Below, piece by piece: positions 24,378-33,263 of a DNA stretch of 64,000 bases (position 1 is its first letter; each line of letters starts with the position of its first letter). Made by a program: the position numbers and the translations under genes. Under the pieces are notes generated by a model. It was given only the letters and a program-made list of their open reading frames with translations. It did no database searches and was not told the origin of the DNA. The DNA comes from Leeuwenhoekiella marinoflava DSM 3653 (GTDB lineage: Bacteria; Bacteroidota; Bacteroidia; Flavobacteriales; Flavobacteriaceae): NCBI RefSeq assembly GCF_900129005.1, contig NZ_FQUN01000004.1, forward strand, positions 62,001-126,000. The letters are read 5' to 3'.

Positions 24378-25235
24378 ATGATTTCAGAAATTAAGCTTTT
24401 AGAAGAGGTAAATCTTATTATAAAAAATGCAATTCGGGAAGATATTGGTCCCGGTGATTACAGTTCGTTAGCCTGTATACCAGCAGATGCAACAGGTAAA
24501 GCCAAGCTTCTGGTAAAAGAACCCGGTGTTATTGCCGGAGTAGATTTTGCTAAGCGTGCTTTTGATTATGTTGACTCAGAACTTGAAATTGAGGTATTAA
24601 TCAAAGACGGAGAATCTGTTAATGAAGGAGATATTGTGTTTTATGTTTCGGGCAGTTCTCAAAGTATTTTAAAAGCAGAGAGGTTGGTGCTTAATGCTAT
24701 GCAGCGCATGAGTGCGATAGCGACAAAGACCAAACAATATGTAAGCCTTTTAGAAGGAACAAATACTCAAATTCTGGATACGCGTAAAACCACACCGGGT
24801 TTTAGAGCTTTAGAAAAAATGGCTGTGAAAATTGGTGGTGGCGAAAACCATCGTTTTGCGTTGTATGATATGGTAATGTTGAAAGATAATCACATTGATT
24901 TTGCAGGTGGCATTGTTGAAGCGATAGCGAAAACTAAACAATATTTAGCTGAAAATAATTTGGATCTCAAGATTATTGTTGAAGCTCGAGACCTTAAAGA
25001 AGTTGATGCAATTTTAGAAGCAGGTGGCATTTACCGCATTTTGCTGGATAACTTTAATTATGAAGATACACGTACTGCAGTAGAAACGATTGGTGACAAA
25101 TGCTTAACCGAATCCTCAGGGAATATAAATGAAGAGACTCTCGCTGAATATGCAAAATGTGGTGTAGATTATATATCGAGTGGAGCGTTAACCCATTCGG
25201 TTTACAATATGGATTTAAGTTTAAAAGCAGTTTGA
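24378..25235 (+). CDS. nadC: Nicotinate-nucleotide diphosphorylase (carboxylating)
   Basis: NadC (quinolinate phosphoribosyltransferase) converts quinolinate and PRPP to nicotinate mononucleotide in de novo NAD synthesis. With the ATG at 24378 it has 285 residues, the family norm; an earlier in-frame start at 24333 overlaps the promoter. Motifs: NAIREDIGPGDYSS (about 16-29), LDTRKTTPGFRALEKMAV (about 131-148), GGGENHRFALYDMVMLKDNH (about 150-169), and IVEARDLKEVDAIL, with GVDYISSGALTHS at the end. The stop overlaps the ATG of the YihY family gene by one base (TGATG), so the two are translationally coupled. Confidence 0.95.
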   Translation: MISEIKLLEEVNLIIKNAIREDIGPGDYSSLACIPADATGKAKLLVKEPGVIAGVDFAKRAFDYVDSELEIEVLIKDGESVNEGDIVFYVSGSSQSILKAERLVLNAMQRMSAIATKTKQYVSLLEGTNTQILDTRKTTPGFRALEKMAVKIGGGENHRFALYDMVMLKDNHIDFAGGIVEAIAKTKQYLAENNLDLKIIVEARDLKEVDAILEAGGIYRILLDNFNYEDTRTAVETIGDKCLTESSGNINEETLAEYAKCGVDYISSGALTHSVYNMDLSLKAV

Positions 25236-26179
25236 TGAGTGACGAGTGGGATGATAAATTAAAGACGATTCCATTATTACTACCTCTGGTCAAGTGGGCA
25301 AAGACAATTATTTTACCCGGCTTTGAAGGTTTGTCGCTTTATGACTTTTGGGAAATGTATGCCATTGGCATAATAAAGGGAACTTTTGCAACGCGGGCAA
25401 GTGCAGTAGCTTTCAGTTTTTTTATGGCGCTTTTTCCATTTTTTCTATTTATTTTGAACTTGATTCCATACGTTCCCATAAATGGGTTTCAAACTGATTT
25501 TCTTTCTTTTATAAATAATTTATTGCCTCCTCAAACTCAAGATTTTTTTGATCCCATTCTGCTGGATATTGCAGCAAATCAGCGTGGCGGACTTTTATCG
25601 TTTACTTTGATCTTTGCTATATTCCTGATGACAAATGGGGTTAATGCTATTTTTACAGGTTTTGAGTATAGCTTTCATTCGGTGACTAATAGAAATATGT
25701 TTAAGCAATATGCTGTGGCTCTGGGGGTTTCGTTAATGTTGGCATTGTTGTTGCTTGTAGTAGTTATAGTGGTGCTGTACCTTCAGTTTTCTATTACAGA
25801 ATTGAAACGACGCGGTATCGTAAATGAAGATAATTTGTGGATATCCAGATTGGGAAGTTTTATTTCACTTTTAATTCTGATTTACGGAGTGGTCGCGACA
25901 CTTTATTATTTTGGAACTAAAGAAGGAAAAAGCACCCGGTTTTTTTCAATAGGAGCGACACTAACAACAATTTTATTTGTGGTGACAACTTATTTATTTG
26001 GTATTTACATCAATAATTTTGCAACGTATAACCAATTATACGGTTCTATTGGTGCTTTATTGATAATGATGGTTTATATCTGGCTCAATTCTAACTTATT
26101 ACTTTTGGGTTTTGAATTGAATGCTACGATGTATCGTCTAAAAAAGCGAAGAGATCTTAAAAAATCGCAAATATCTTGA
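25235..26179 (+). CDS. YihY/virulence factor BrkB family membrane protein
   Basis: A 314-residue inner-membrane protein with about six hydrophobic segments. Family features are GTFATRASAVAFSFFMALFPFFLFIL (the ARAxAxSYYxLLSxFPxLL-like region, about residues 48-73), ATNGVNAI-like MTNGVNAIFTGFEYSFHS, and YGSIGALLIMMVYIWLNSNLLLLGFELNA near the end. The C-terminus is a basic cytoplasmic tail. Some relatives were once called ribonuclease BN, a misnomer. The start is the ATG overlapping the nadC stop; a longer reading inside nadC is rejected. The role in the envelope is unknown. Confidence 0.88.
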   Translation: MSDEWDDKLKTIPLLLPLVKWAKTIILPGFEGLSLYDFWEMYAIGIIKGTFATRASAVAFSFFMALFPFFLFILNLIPYVPINGFQTDFLSFINNLLPPQTQDFFDPILLDIAANQRGGLLSFTLIFAIFLMTNGVNAIFTGFEYSFHSVTNRNMFKQYAVALGVSLMLALLLLVVVIVVLYLQFSITELKRRGIVNEDNLWISRLGSFISLLILIYGVVATLYYFGTKEGKSTRFFSIGATLTTILFVVTTYLFGIYINNFATYNQLYGSIGALLIMMVYIWLNSNLLLLGFELNATMYRLKKRRDLKKSQIS

Positions 26180-26266
26180 ATTTAACTGTTGGATTATTAA
26201 AAATATCCTATTATTGATCTTGATACTTTGTTGAATTAAAAAAAATAACCCCTTTAAATAACGATT

Positions 26267-26695
26267 ATGAAAAAAATATGTGCTTTTTTAATGTTTGCTC
26301 TTATTTCTGCAGCAGGAATGTTTGCTCAAGATGTTACTGGTAAATGGAAAACTATTGACGATGAGACTGGTGATGCAAAATCTATTGTAGAGATTTACAA
26401 ACAAGATGGTAAGATTTACGGTAAAATTATCGAAATCCTTAATAAAGATCGTCAAGATGCTAAATGTGTTGATTGTCCCGGTTCTGATAAAGGAAAACCT
26501 GTTCAAGGTCTTGTAATCATCAAGGGTTTAGTGAAAGACGGTGATGAGTATAATGATGGAAAAATTTTAGATCCTCAAAGTGGAAAACTCTATAAGTGTT
26601 TAATTGAGCTAGAGAATCCTGATAAACTTAAAGTTCGTGGTTATATTGGTTTTTCATTATTAGGAAGAACTCAATATTGGGCACGCGTTAAATAA
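26267..26695 (+). CDS. DUF2147 domain protein, secreted
   Basis: A 142-residue protein with a clear signal peptide (MKKICAFLMFALISAAGMFA, cleavage near QDVTGKWKTID). The mature part shows DVTGKWKTIDDETGDAKSIV, YKQDGKIYGKIIEI, and a CVDCPGSDKGKPVQGLVIIKG segment with two Cys, then GKLYKCLIELENPDKLKVRGYIGFSLLGRTQYWARV. This is the DUF2147 pattern, a small lipocalin-like beta-barrel found in the periplasm or outer membrane. The ligand is not known. The gene has its own terminator. Confidence 0.9.
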   Translation: MKKICAFLMFALISAAGMFAQDVTGKWKTIDDETGDAKSIVEIYKQDGKIYGKIIEILNKDRQDAKCVDCPGSDKGKPVQGLVIIKGLVKDGDEYNDGKILDPQSGKLYKCLIELENPDKLKVRGYIGFSLLGRTQYWARVK

Positions 26696-26715
26696 CATTA
26701 AACTTCTTATAAACT

Positions 26716-26751
26716 AAGGCTGTTTCTAAAACTAGAGACAGCCTTTTTTTT
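26716..26751 (+). terminator. Rho-independent terminator after the DUF2147 gene
   Basis: A 10-bp stem (GGCTGTTTCT paired with AGAGACAGCC, one G-T pair) followed by 8 T residues. Confidence 0.85.
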
Positions 26752-26763
26752 ATCTTTACCCTC

Positions 26764-29220
26764 GTGTATTTTGTAGATGTAATCTTACCTATTCCTGTTG
26801 AAAATGCGTTCACGTATCGCATCAGTGAAGCCGAATATTCCTTTATAAAACCAGGGATGAGGCTTGCTGTGCCTTTTGGTAAAAGCAAGATTTATACTTC
26901 TCTAGCAATACGCGTACATCAAGAGGAGCCGCGTATTTACGAGGCTAAAGAAATAGAACAAATTCTTGATGAAGTACCTGTAGTTCATCAAGCACAGTTG
27001 AATTTCTGGAAGTGGATGGCAAGCTATTATATGGCTACTTTAGGAGAAATCATGCGAGCGGCATTGCCCGGCGCTTTTCTTTTAGAAAGCGAGACCATTA
27101 TAAAAAAACTTTCTAATGATAATGCAGAAGAGTATTTGGATAGTTTAGATGACGAAAGTTTACTCATTTTAAAAACTTTTAAGGATCAATCTATTTTACG
27201 CATTAGTGAAGTGATGCAGGTTTTGGATAAAAAAAAGGTACTTCCCAGTATCAACCGTTTAATAGATTTGAATCTGGTAGCTCTTGATCAGGAGATTTAT
27301 GAGGCTTATAAGCCTAAGCTGGTAAAATATGTGCGTCTTACTAAAGAATATGAACAAGAGGCAAATATGCATATTGCACTTGATGAACTCAATAGAGCTC
27401 CAAAACAACGCGAGCTATTACTCAATTATTTTTCGATACAAGCGCGTGCTAAAAAACCGATAAAAGCTAAAGAGTTACAGGAGCAAAGTGGAGCTTCTTC
27501 TGCTCAATTGAAGGCTTTGGTAAGCAAGGGTATTTTTGAAACCTATAAAATTAAGAAGGATCGTATTGTGTATTCAGGTAAAGAAGATAGTGCCGTTAAA
27601 CAATTAAATACGCAGCAAGAGAATGCTTTAAAGGAAATAAAAGCTTCATATGATTCGCACGAAGTTTGTTTGCTACATGGGGTTACTGCTTCTGGTAAGA
27701 CAGAAGTTTACGTTAATCTTATTAAAGAGTATTTAGCTGAAGGAAAACAGGTACTCTATTTATTACCCGAAATTGCTCTTACAACACAACTTGTTTCCCG
27801 ATTGCAGGAATTTTTCGGGAATCAACTTTCAGTTTATCATTCTAAATATTCTGTTCATGAGCGCGTAGAAGTGTGGAATAATGTCTTAAATAAAGCTTCT
27901 AAAGCTCAACTTGTTTTAGGAGCACGTAGTGCTTTGTTTCTTCCTTTTGAGAATCTAGGGCTTGTGGTTGTTGATGAGGAGCACGAGAGTAGTTATAAAC
28001 AATACGATCCTGCACCTCGCTATCAGGCTCGTGATGCAAGTATTGTTTTGGCATTTCAGCAGGGAGCAAAAGTTTTATTAGGTTCCGCTACACCTTCTTT
28101 AGAGACGTATTATAATGCCAGTACCGGTAAGTATGGTCTGGTTACAATGAAAGAGCGCTATGGTAATATTTTAATGCCCGAAAATAGTATAATAGACATT
28201 CAGGATAAATACCGTAAAAAGCGAATGACCGGGCATTTTAGTGATGATCTCTTGCGTGCCATTACTGATGCTCTTGATCTGGGAGAACAAGTAATCTTAT
28301 TTCAAAATAGAAGAGGGTATTCTCCTATATTAGAATGTAATACGTGTGGGCATGCTCCACAATGTCCTAATTGTGATGTGAGTTTGACTTTTCATAAGCA
28401 TCGCAGTCAGTTGCGTTGTCATTATTGTGGTTATCATATTGCTATGCTCCAAAAATGTATGGCTTGCGGTAGTGAGGAGTTGGATACTAAAGGATTCGGT
28501 ACAGAACAAGTAGAAGTAGAGCTTAAGGAATTATACCCGGAGTATAATATAGGTCGAATGGATTCTGACACGACTCGGGGTAAATATGGCTTTGAGAAAA
28601 TCATTACCGCTTTTGAGCAGGGCGAGGTAGATATTCTTGTAGGAACGCAAATGCTTACAAAAGGACTCGATTTTAGAAATGTGACTCTTGTAGGAATTTT
28701 AAATGCAGACAGTATGCTCAATATTCCGGATTTTAGGGCTCACGAACGCAGTTTTCAGTTGATTCAGCAAGTTTCCGGAAGGGCAGGACGTACGCAAAAA
28801 CGGGGTACGGTGTTGATTCAAAGTTATAATCCGCATCATCAGATTTTGCAGCAGGTTTCAACGAATGCCTATGAAAAGATGTATCACGAGCAACTTGAAG
28901 AACGTCATGTGTATAAGTATCCGCCATTTTGCCGAACGATTAAAATTACGTTGAAACATCGGGATTTTCAAAAGATTGAAGAATCTTCAGTTTGGCTGGG
29001 GCAAGCTTTAAAAAATGTGTTTAAAGATCAGGTTTTGGGGCCAGAACCGCCGCCAGTTTCAAGAATCCGGAATGAGTATTACAGAAACATTCTTATAAAA
29101 ATTCCTAGAAAGCAAAGTCTTGAAAAAACTAAGAAAGCAATCTTAAAAATACGAAGTAGTTTTCTGAGTATTTCTCAATACAGAAGTGTCAAAATAGTTC
29201 TCGACGTAGATAATTATTAG
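26764..29220 (+). CDS. priA: Primosomal protein N' (replication restart helicase)
   Basis: A superfamily 2 helicase of 818 residues that reloads DnaB at stalled forks. It begins with a GTG at 26764 (V/M-YFVDVILPIPVENAFTY), the normal PriA start. Motifs in order: Walker A GVTASGKTEVY (about 304), LLPEIALTTQ, Walker B VVDEEHESSYKQ (DEEH, about 402), GSATPSLE, and the Zn region with eight Cys between about residues 525 and 570 (CNTCGHAPQCPNCD, CHYCGYH, CMACGSEEL). GTQMLTKGLDF and SGRAGR complete the C-terminal helicase lobe. The start codon lies only 13 bp after the preceding terminator run. The end lies in a perfect palindrome shared with the convergent LytTR gene. Confidence 0.95.
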   Translation: MYFVDVILPIPVENAFTYRISEAEYSFIKPGMRLAVPFGKSKIYTSLAIRVHQEEPRIYEAKEIEQILDEVPVVHQAQLNFWKWMASYYMATLGEIMRAALPGAFLLESETIIKKLSNDNAEEYLDSLDDESLLILKTFKDQSILRISEVMQVLDKKKVLPSINRLIDLNLVALDQEIYEAYKPKLVKYVRLTKEYEQEANMHIALDELNRAPKQRELLLNYFSIQARAKKPIKAKELQEQSGASSAQLKALVSKGIFETYKIKKDRIVYSGKEDSAVKQLNTQQENALKEIKASYDSHEVCLLHGVTASGKTEVYVNLIKEYLAEGKQVLYLLPEIALTTQLVSRLQEFFGNQLSVYHSKYSVHERVEVWNNVLNKASKAQLVLGARSALFLPFENLGLVVVDEEHESSYKQYDPAPRYQARDASIVLAFQQGAKVLLGSATPSLETYYNASTGKYGLVTMKERYGNILMPENSIIDIQDKYRKKRMTGHFSDDLLRAITDALDLGEQVILFQNRRGYSPILECNTCGHAPQCPNCDVSLTFHKHRSQLRCHYCGYHIAMLQKCMACGSEELDTKGFGTEQVEVELKELYPEYNIGRMDSDTTRGKYGFEKIITAFEQGEVDILVGTQMLTKGLDFRNVTLVGILNADSMLNIPDFRAHERSFQLIQQVSGRAGRTQKRGTVLIQSYNPHHQILQQVSTNAYEKMYHEQLEERHVYKYPPFCRTIKITLKHRDFQKIEESSVWLGQALKNVFKDQVLGPEPPPVSRIRNEYYRNILIKIPRKQSLEKTKKAILKIRSSFLSISQYRSVKIVLDVDNY

Positions 29221-29274
29221 ACAAAAAAAATCCTGCTTGAATCAAGCAGGATTTTTTTTGTCTAATAATTATCT
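29208..29274. terminator. Perfect 67-nt palindrome, bidirectional terminator
   Basis: Arms of 33 bp with a single central base (29241). It contains a G+C-rich core TCCTGCTTGA / TCAAGCAGGA flanked by eight A and eight T residues, so it can terminate both priA (plus) and the LytTR gene (minus), and it includes both stop codons. Confidence 0.9.
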
Positions 29275-29970
29275 CGAGAGTGCTTCCATAAGTTTTGTTT
29301 TCTTATGTCTGCTTAAAGGAATTTTATCTCCTTCGATCTCTATATTTCTACTGTTGTATTTCTCAACTTTGTCCATATTAATAATATACGATTTGTGTAT
29401 ACGCATAAATCGTTCTGCCGGAAGCTGTGCTTCAAAAGCTTTCATCGTTGAAAGTACTATGATAGGCTCATTGTAGGTAACCAACTTCACATAATCTCCT
29501 AAAGCTTCGATAAATTTTAGGTCGTTCAAAAACACTTTTTTCTTCTTCAGATTACTCTTCACGAAGATATAATCATCATCTTCAACATTGCCTTCGGTTT
29601 TAAGACGGTGAAGATTAATGGCTTTGTGTACTGCATTTAAGAAACGGTCTTTTGTAAGCGGTTTTCTTAAATAATCTATGGCGTTATAGTTAAAAGCCTT
29701 GTATGCATATTTTGTTTTACCGGTGACGAATATAATTTGTGGTTTATGTACCAAATCATCCAGTAAATCAAAACCAGTCAAAATAGGCATTTCAATATCT
29801 AAAAAGATAAGGTCAACCTTAGTTTCTAGAAGTCCATTTTTCGTTTCAATTGCATTGTTGTATTGTGCCGCTAGTCGCAGGTTGGGATGATCTTTAATCA
29901 TCTTTACGATTGCGAGGCGTTGCAGACTTGAATCGTCAACAACAGCACAGTCTAAAATTAATTCTTCCAA
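29269..29970 (-). CDS. LytTR-type response regulator
   Basis: A 233-residue two-component regulator. The receiver domain (residues about 5-120) has DCAVVDDSSLQRL with acidic residues, the phosphorylated Asp in DLIFLDIEMP (about residue 57), IFVTGKTKYAY and LRKPLTKDRF with its Lys. The C-terminal LytTR DNA-binding domain (about 135-233) shows IFVKSNLKKKKVFLNDLKFIEALGDYVKLVT and RFMRIHKSYIINMDKVEKY. No histidine kinase gene is adjacent; a LytS/YehU-type partner would have to be elsewhere. It has its own promoter with an exact TAGATTTG box. Confidence 0.92.
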   Translation of the reverse strand: MEELILDCAVVDDSSLQRLAIVKMIKDHPNLRLAAQYNNAIETKNGLLETKVDLIFLDIEMPILTGFDLLDDLVHKPQIIFVTGKTKYAYKAFNYNAIDYLRKPLTKDRFLNAVHKAINLHRLKTEGNVEDDDYIFVKSNLKKKKVFLNDLKFIEALGDYVKLVTYNEPIIVLSTMKAFEAQLPAERFMRIHKSYIINMDKVEKYNSRNIEIEGDKIPLSRHKKTKLMEALSR

Positions 29971-29999
29971 AGTTGTGTTTTGAGATGGCGTTAGTTTAT

Positions 30000-30030
30000 C
30001 AAATCTAGGTACAATTTATGGATAAAGCAA
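30000..30030 (-). promoter_or_regulatory. Promoter of the LytTR regulator gene
   Basis: On the minus strand: TTG at 30030-30028, 20-bp spacer, TAGATTTG at 30007-30000, giving a leader of about 20-25 nt. Confidence 0.6.
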
Positions 30031-30092
30031 CTTTTTTGTGTAGTTCATCGATATTTCTTCATTTTTTTTTATTTTAAATTAAAAAAGGGGTG

Positions 30093-30150
30093 TTTGTAGT
30101 CGAATATCCTAATTCTACTTTTGTTATCTGAAAAATTAAAAGTACTTTTG
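30093..30150 (+). promoter_or_regulatory. Two interlocked promoters of the rpsF-rpsR-rplI operon
   Basis: P1: TTTG at 30093-30096, 19-bp spacer, TACTTTTG at 30116-30123. P2: TTTG at 30120-30123 (the last four bases of the P1 -7 box), 19-bp spacer, TACTTTTG at 30143-30150. Both are perfect consensus promoters; P2 lies 25 bp before the rpsF start. Confidence 0.8.
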
Positions 30151-30175
30151 CACTCATTTTTAAATAAACTATTTT

Positions 30176-30514
30176 ATGAATCATTACGAAACTGTTTTCA
30201 TCTTGAATCCCGTTTTATCTGATGACCAGGTAAAGGAAACAGTAAAGAAATTTGAAGATTTTCTTGTTTCTAACGGCGCCAAGATGATAGCTAAAGAAGA
30301 TTGGGGGCTAAAAAAATTAGCTTACGCAATCCAGAACAAAAAAAGTGGCTTTTACCACCTTTTTGAATTTACGGTACCGGGAGAGGTTATCGCAAATTTT
30401 GAACTAGAGTTTAGACGTGACGAGCGTATTATGCGTTTCTTAACGGTAAGCTTAGACAAGCACGCGATCGAGTGGGCTGAAAAGCGTAGAAAAAGAAACA
30501 AAGAAAAAGCATAG
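30176..30514 (+). CDS. rpsF: 30S ribosomal protein S6
   Basis: A 112-residue S6 protein that binds the central domain of 16S rRNA together with S18. Typical sequence: [20 protein letters not shown] at the start, then [24 protein letters not shown] and [30 protein letters not shown] with a short basic tail. It is the first gene of the rpsF-rpsR-rplI operon, with two consensus promoters upstream, and is 2 bp from rpsR. Confidence 0.97.
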   Translation: MNHYETVFILNPVLSDDQVKETVKKFEDFLVSNGAKMIAKEDWGLKKLAYAIQNKKSGFYHLFEFTVPGEVIANFELEFRRDERIMRFLTVSLDKHAIEWAEKRRKRNKEKA

Positions 30515-30516
30515 TT

Positions 30517-30816
30517 ATGGCATCATCTATTGAGCAACAAGCGAAAGCTAAGAAAGATGGAGAAATTAGATATTTAACTCCGTTAAATATTGAGACCTCT
30601 AAAACAAAAAAATACTGTCGTTTTAAGCGTTCAGGTATTAAGTATATTGACTATAAAGATGCAGATTGGTTAGGATCTTTTGTAAATGAACAAGGTAAGT
30701 TGTTACCACGTCGTCTTACAGGTACGTCATTAAAATACCAACGTAAAGTAAGCGTAGCGGTTAAGCGTGCAAGACACCTAGCTCTTATGCCTTATGTAAC
30801 GGATTTATATAAATAA
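30517..30816 (+). CDS. rpsR: 30S ribosomal protein S18
   Basis: A 99-residue S18 protein, partner of S6 on the 30S platform. Family features are [30 protein letters not shown], then [38 protein letters not shown], the conserved C-terminal core. The N-terminal 20 residues ([18 protein letters not shown]) form an extension longer than in E. coli S18, as usual in Bacteroidetes. It sits between rpsF and rplI in the standard order. The 3' end of 16S rRNA and the absence of Shine-Dalgarno use in this phylum make S18/S6 of interest, but nothing odd is visible in the sequence. Confidence 0.97.
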   Translation: MASSIEQQAKAKKDGEIRYLTPLNIETSKTKKYCRFKRSGIKYIDYKDADWLGSFVNEQGKLLPRRLTGTSLKYQRKVSVAVKRARHLALMPYVTDLYK

Positions 30817-30829
30817 AAACTAGATAAAG

Positions 30830-31279
30830 ATGGAAGTTATACTTAAGAAAGACGTCGACAATCTAGGATTTGTTGATGATTTAGTTACTGTAAAAAACGG
30901 TTACGGAAGAAACTTTTTGATTCCACAGGGTCACGCTGTTTTAGCTACTCCTTCTGCTAAGAAAGTATTAGCTGAAAATTTAAAGCAACGTGCATATAAA
31001 GAGAAGCAAGTAATTGATGCTGCTAAAGCACAAGCTGAAAAATTAAACGGTTTAGAGATTAAACTTACAGCTAAGTCTGGTGAAGCAGACAAATTATTTG
31101 GTTCTATCACTGATGCAGACCTTGCAAATGCACTTTCTAAAGAAGGTGTTGAGATTGATAAAAAATACATCACTATTGCTGGTGGTAACATCAAGCGTTT
31201 AGGTCAATACGATGCTAGTCTTCGTTTTCACCGTGAGGTAGTATCAAATCTTACATTTGACGTGGTAGCAGAGGCTTAA
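30830..31279 (+). CDS. rplI: 50S ribosomal protein L9
   Basis: A 149-residue L9 protein with its two-domain form. The N-terminal domain has MEVILKKDVDNLGFVDDLVTVKNGYGRNFLIPQGHAVLAT-type sequence (given here in parts: residues 1-40), followed by the long connecting helix rich in Ala and Lys, and the C-terminal domain with LFGSITDADLANAL and RLGQYDASLRFHREVVSNLTFDVVAE. It stabilises the L1-stalk region of the large subunit. Last gene of the operon, followed by a strong terminator. Confidence 0.97.
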   Translation: MEVILKKDVDNLGFVDDLVTVKNGYGRNFLIPQGHAVLATPSAKKVLAENLKQRAYKEKQVIDAAKAQAEKLNGLEIKLTAKSGEADKLFGSITDADLANALSKEGVEIDKKYITIAGGNIKRLGQYDASLRFHREVVSNLTFDVVAEA

Positions 31280-31296
31280 GCCTTTTAAACTATACT

Positions 31297-31327
31297 TAAA
31301 AGCTTCCGTCTGACGGAAGCTTTTTTT
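31297..31327 (+). terminator. Rho-independent terminator of the rpsF-rpsR-rplI operon
   Basis: A 13-bp perfect stem (AAAAGCTTCCGTC and its complement, single central T) followed by T residues. Confidence 0.9.
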
Positions 31328-31347
31328 ATTTAAAAAATTCTCAGATT

Positions 31348-31824
31348 ATGAAGTATATCAGACTTTCAAAAGAACAATTGGATGAGATGCATCAAGAATT
31401 TATAAATTTTCTTGCAGCACAATCTATCACTGCTGATGAGTGGGACGATATCAAAAAAAATAAACCAGAAGTTGCAGAGCAGGAGCTAGATGTTTTTAGT
31501 GATTTGGTTTGGGAGGGTGTTTTAGGGAAAGTTGAATATCTAGAACATTTTTCGCAACAGCATATGTTTTTATTTAAAGTAGGAGATCTTAAAATAAGTA
31601 TGATCTCTATTGAGGTAGAGAATAAAAGTATAGATATTACGACTCCGCAAGGTTATAAATGGTTGCAGGAAAATTTTATGAAAGACGAAGTGAATTTGTA
31701 TAGTTCGAGTAAACTTTTATCTGATGATCGCAATAATGATATTTTTGTATTGATTCGTCAGGGGGCAAATATTACTCAGGGTGACTTGTACAGGTGGTTT
31801 GAAAAATTTGTTGAAGTAGATTAA
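31348..31824 (+). CDS. DUF6495-like conserved flavobacterial protein
   Basis: A 158-residue cytoplasmic protein of unknown function that matches a family found across Flavobacteriaceae, probably DUF6495. It begins MKYIRLSKEQLDEMHQEFIN, has ITADEWDDIKKNKPEVAEQELDVFSDLVWEGVL in the middle, and SIDITTPQGYKWLQENFM followed by a C-terminal region rich in charged residues. Trp and acidic residues are common; no catalytic motif or membrane segment is seen. It stands alone between terminators after the rplI operon. Confidence 0.7.
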   Translation: MKYIRLSKEQLDEMHQEFINFLAAQSITADEWDDIKKNKPEVAEQELDVFSDLVWEGVLGKVEYLEHFSQQHMFLFKVGDLKISMISIEVENKSIDITTPQGYKWLQENFMKDEVNLYSSSKLLSDDRNNDIFVLIRQGANITQGDLYRWFEKFVEVD

Positions 31825-31844
31825 TTCAAACTTATTTAAAGATT

Positions 31845-31880
31845 AAAGCCTGATTGAAAAAATTTCAATCAGGCTTTTTT
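31845..31880. terminator. Bidirectional terminator between convergent genes
   Basis: A perfect 15-bp stem (AAAGCCTGATTGAAA and its complement, AAA loop) with T residues on the plus side and A residues on the other, so it serves the DUF6495-like gene and the FtsX-type permease gene. Confidence 0.85.
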
Positions 31881-33121
31881 TATTCGTATCTAAGAGATTC
31901 TATAGGATCTAATTTAGCTGCTTTTAAAGCCGGAAATAATCCTGCTACAACAGCTACAATAAGCGTGACAGTTACTGCGGCTAACATTGCCATCCAGGGA
32001 GTGGTGAAATTGAAATTAGCCACGGTAGAAATCAATAAGCCAATTCCGATTCCTAAAATAATTCCGAGTAGACCGCCAAACTGACCAATCATTATGGTTT
32101 CCATTAAGAATTGACCGGCAATTATAGATTTTTTAGCTCCCAGAGCTTTGCGCACACCGATCTCCCGGGTGCGTTCTGTTACCGAAACCAGCATGATGTT
32201 CATAAGCGCAATAGATGAGCCCAAAATTGTTATAAGGCTAATAATCCACGCTGCCATGGAGAGATATCCGCTAATTTGTGAAATCTGATTGATAAGATCA
32301 TCACTTCGACCTATACCAAAGTTGTTTTCTTCAATAGGAGCGAGTTTTCGTACGTTTCTAAATGTGATTATAGCTTCATCTAATGCGCCTTCAAGCATGT
32401 CTTTATTTTCAACTTTTACACTCAAAGAATAATTAATATTAGCCTGAGTAAACATAGAACGGGCAAGTTGTATTGGAATAATAACTCGTAAATCCTGATT
32501 GTTTCCAAAAGTTGAGCCTTTTTCTTCAAGAACACCTATCACTTTAAATCTCGTTCCACGAATACTTATGGTTTTCCCTATGGGATCTATGTTTTTTAGG
32601 AGTCCGTTTTTAAAATCACTACCCAAAATACATACATTATTGTTGTTCTTAATGTCGAACAAATTGAAATTTCTTCCGGAGTCTAATTCTAAACCACCAT
32701 TGTCAAGAAAGTTCTCGTTAGTTCCGAGAACGGTAACTTCTGGATCTGTATCTTGATTTTCATATTTTACTTCAGCGGCAGAAGTACCGGTAAATGAAAC
32801 TGAAACTTTAGTAAGTGGATATGTATAGCGCTCTTCAAAATCGCGCACTTCGGTATACCGAATCACAGGATTTACTTTTTGCTTCTCACCACTTCCACGA
32901 CGTTGGGTAGTAAATTCATAGCGCTGAACATTAAAAGTATTAGCGCCCATAGAAGAGAAGTCACTGCTAATCGTGTTTTCTAAAGCTTTTACAAGGCTTA
33001 AAATAGCCACGAGAGCAGTAATCCCAATTGCGATAATTACTACTGTAAGAATGGTTCTAAGCAGCTGGCTGCGTATAGAATCAAAGGCTATGCGAATATT
33101 TTCTCTAAAGAGTGAGAACAT
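31880..33121 (-). CDS. ABC transporter permease, MacB/FtsX family
   Basis: A 413-residue permease. The layout is an N-terminal membrane helix (about residues 20-42, RTILTVVIIAIGITALVAIL), a large periplasmic MacB-like core domain (about 45-280) and three C-terminal helices (about 285-405) with the FtsX signature IMLVSVTERTREIGVRKALGAKK. The end, LFPALKAAKLDPIESLRYE, is typical of MacB-type permeases. No ATPase gene is adjacent, so it must use a partner encoded elsewhere. Members export peptides, lipoproteins or other envelope substrates; the substrate here is not known. Confidence 0.9.
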   Translation of the reverse strand: MFSLFRENIRIAFDSIRSQLLRTILTVVIIAIGITALVAILSLVKALENTISSDFSSMGANTFNVQRYEFTTQRRGSGEKQKVNPVIRYTEVRDFEERYTYPLTKVSVSFTGTSAAEVKYENQDTDPEVTVLGTNENFLDNGGLELDSGRNFNLFDIKNNNNVCILGSDFKNGLLKNIDPIGKTISIRGTRFKVIGVLEEKGSTFGNNQDLRVIIPIQLARSMFTQANINYSLSVKVENKDMLEGALDEAIITFRNVRKLAPIEENNFGIGRSDDLINQISQISGYLSMAAWIISLITILGSSIALMNIMLVSVTERTREIGVRKALGAKKSIIAGQFLMETIMIGQFGGLLGIILGIGIGLLISTVANFNFTTPWMAMLAAVTVTLIVAVVAGLFPALKAAKLDPIESLRYE

Positions 33122-33263
33122 AGAGTATGCGATTTGAACTCATAAGTCTACTAAAATCTAAAAAAGTTACCGTTTTATAAAATTAAGACAGACAAACCCT
33201 CAAATTTTAAGATATTTGCAGCCCCTAACGGGCATTCATTAAAATACACAACAGATTATAACA

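Noticed and set aside
29208-29274. Palindrome as an attachment site or mobile-element end
   Set aside because: It is a G+C core with A/T runs between two convergent stops, exactly where a bidirectional terminator belongs, and no recombinase is near.
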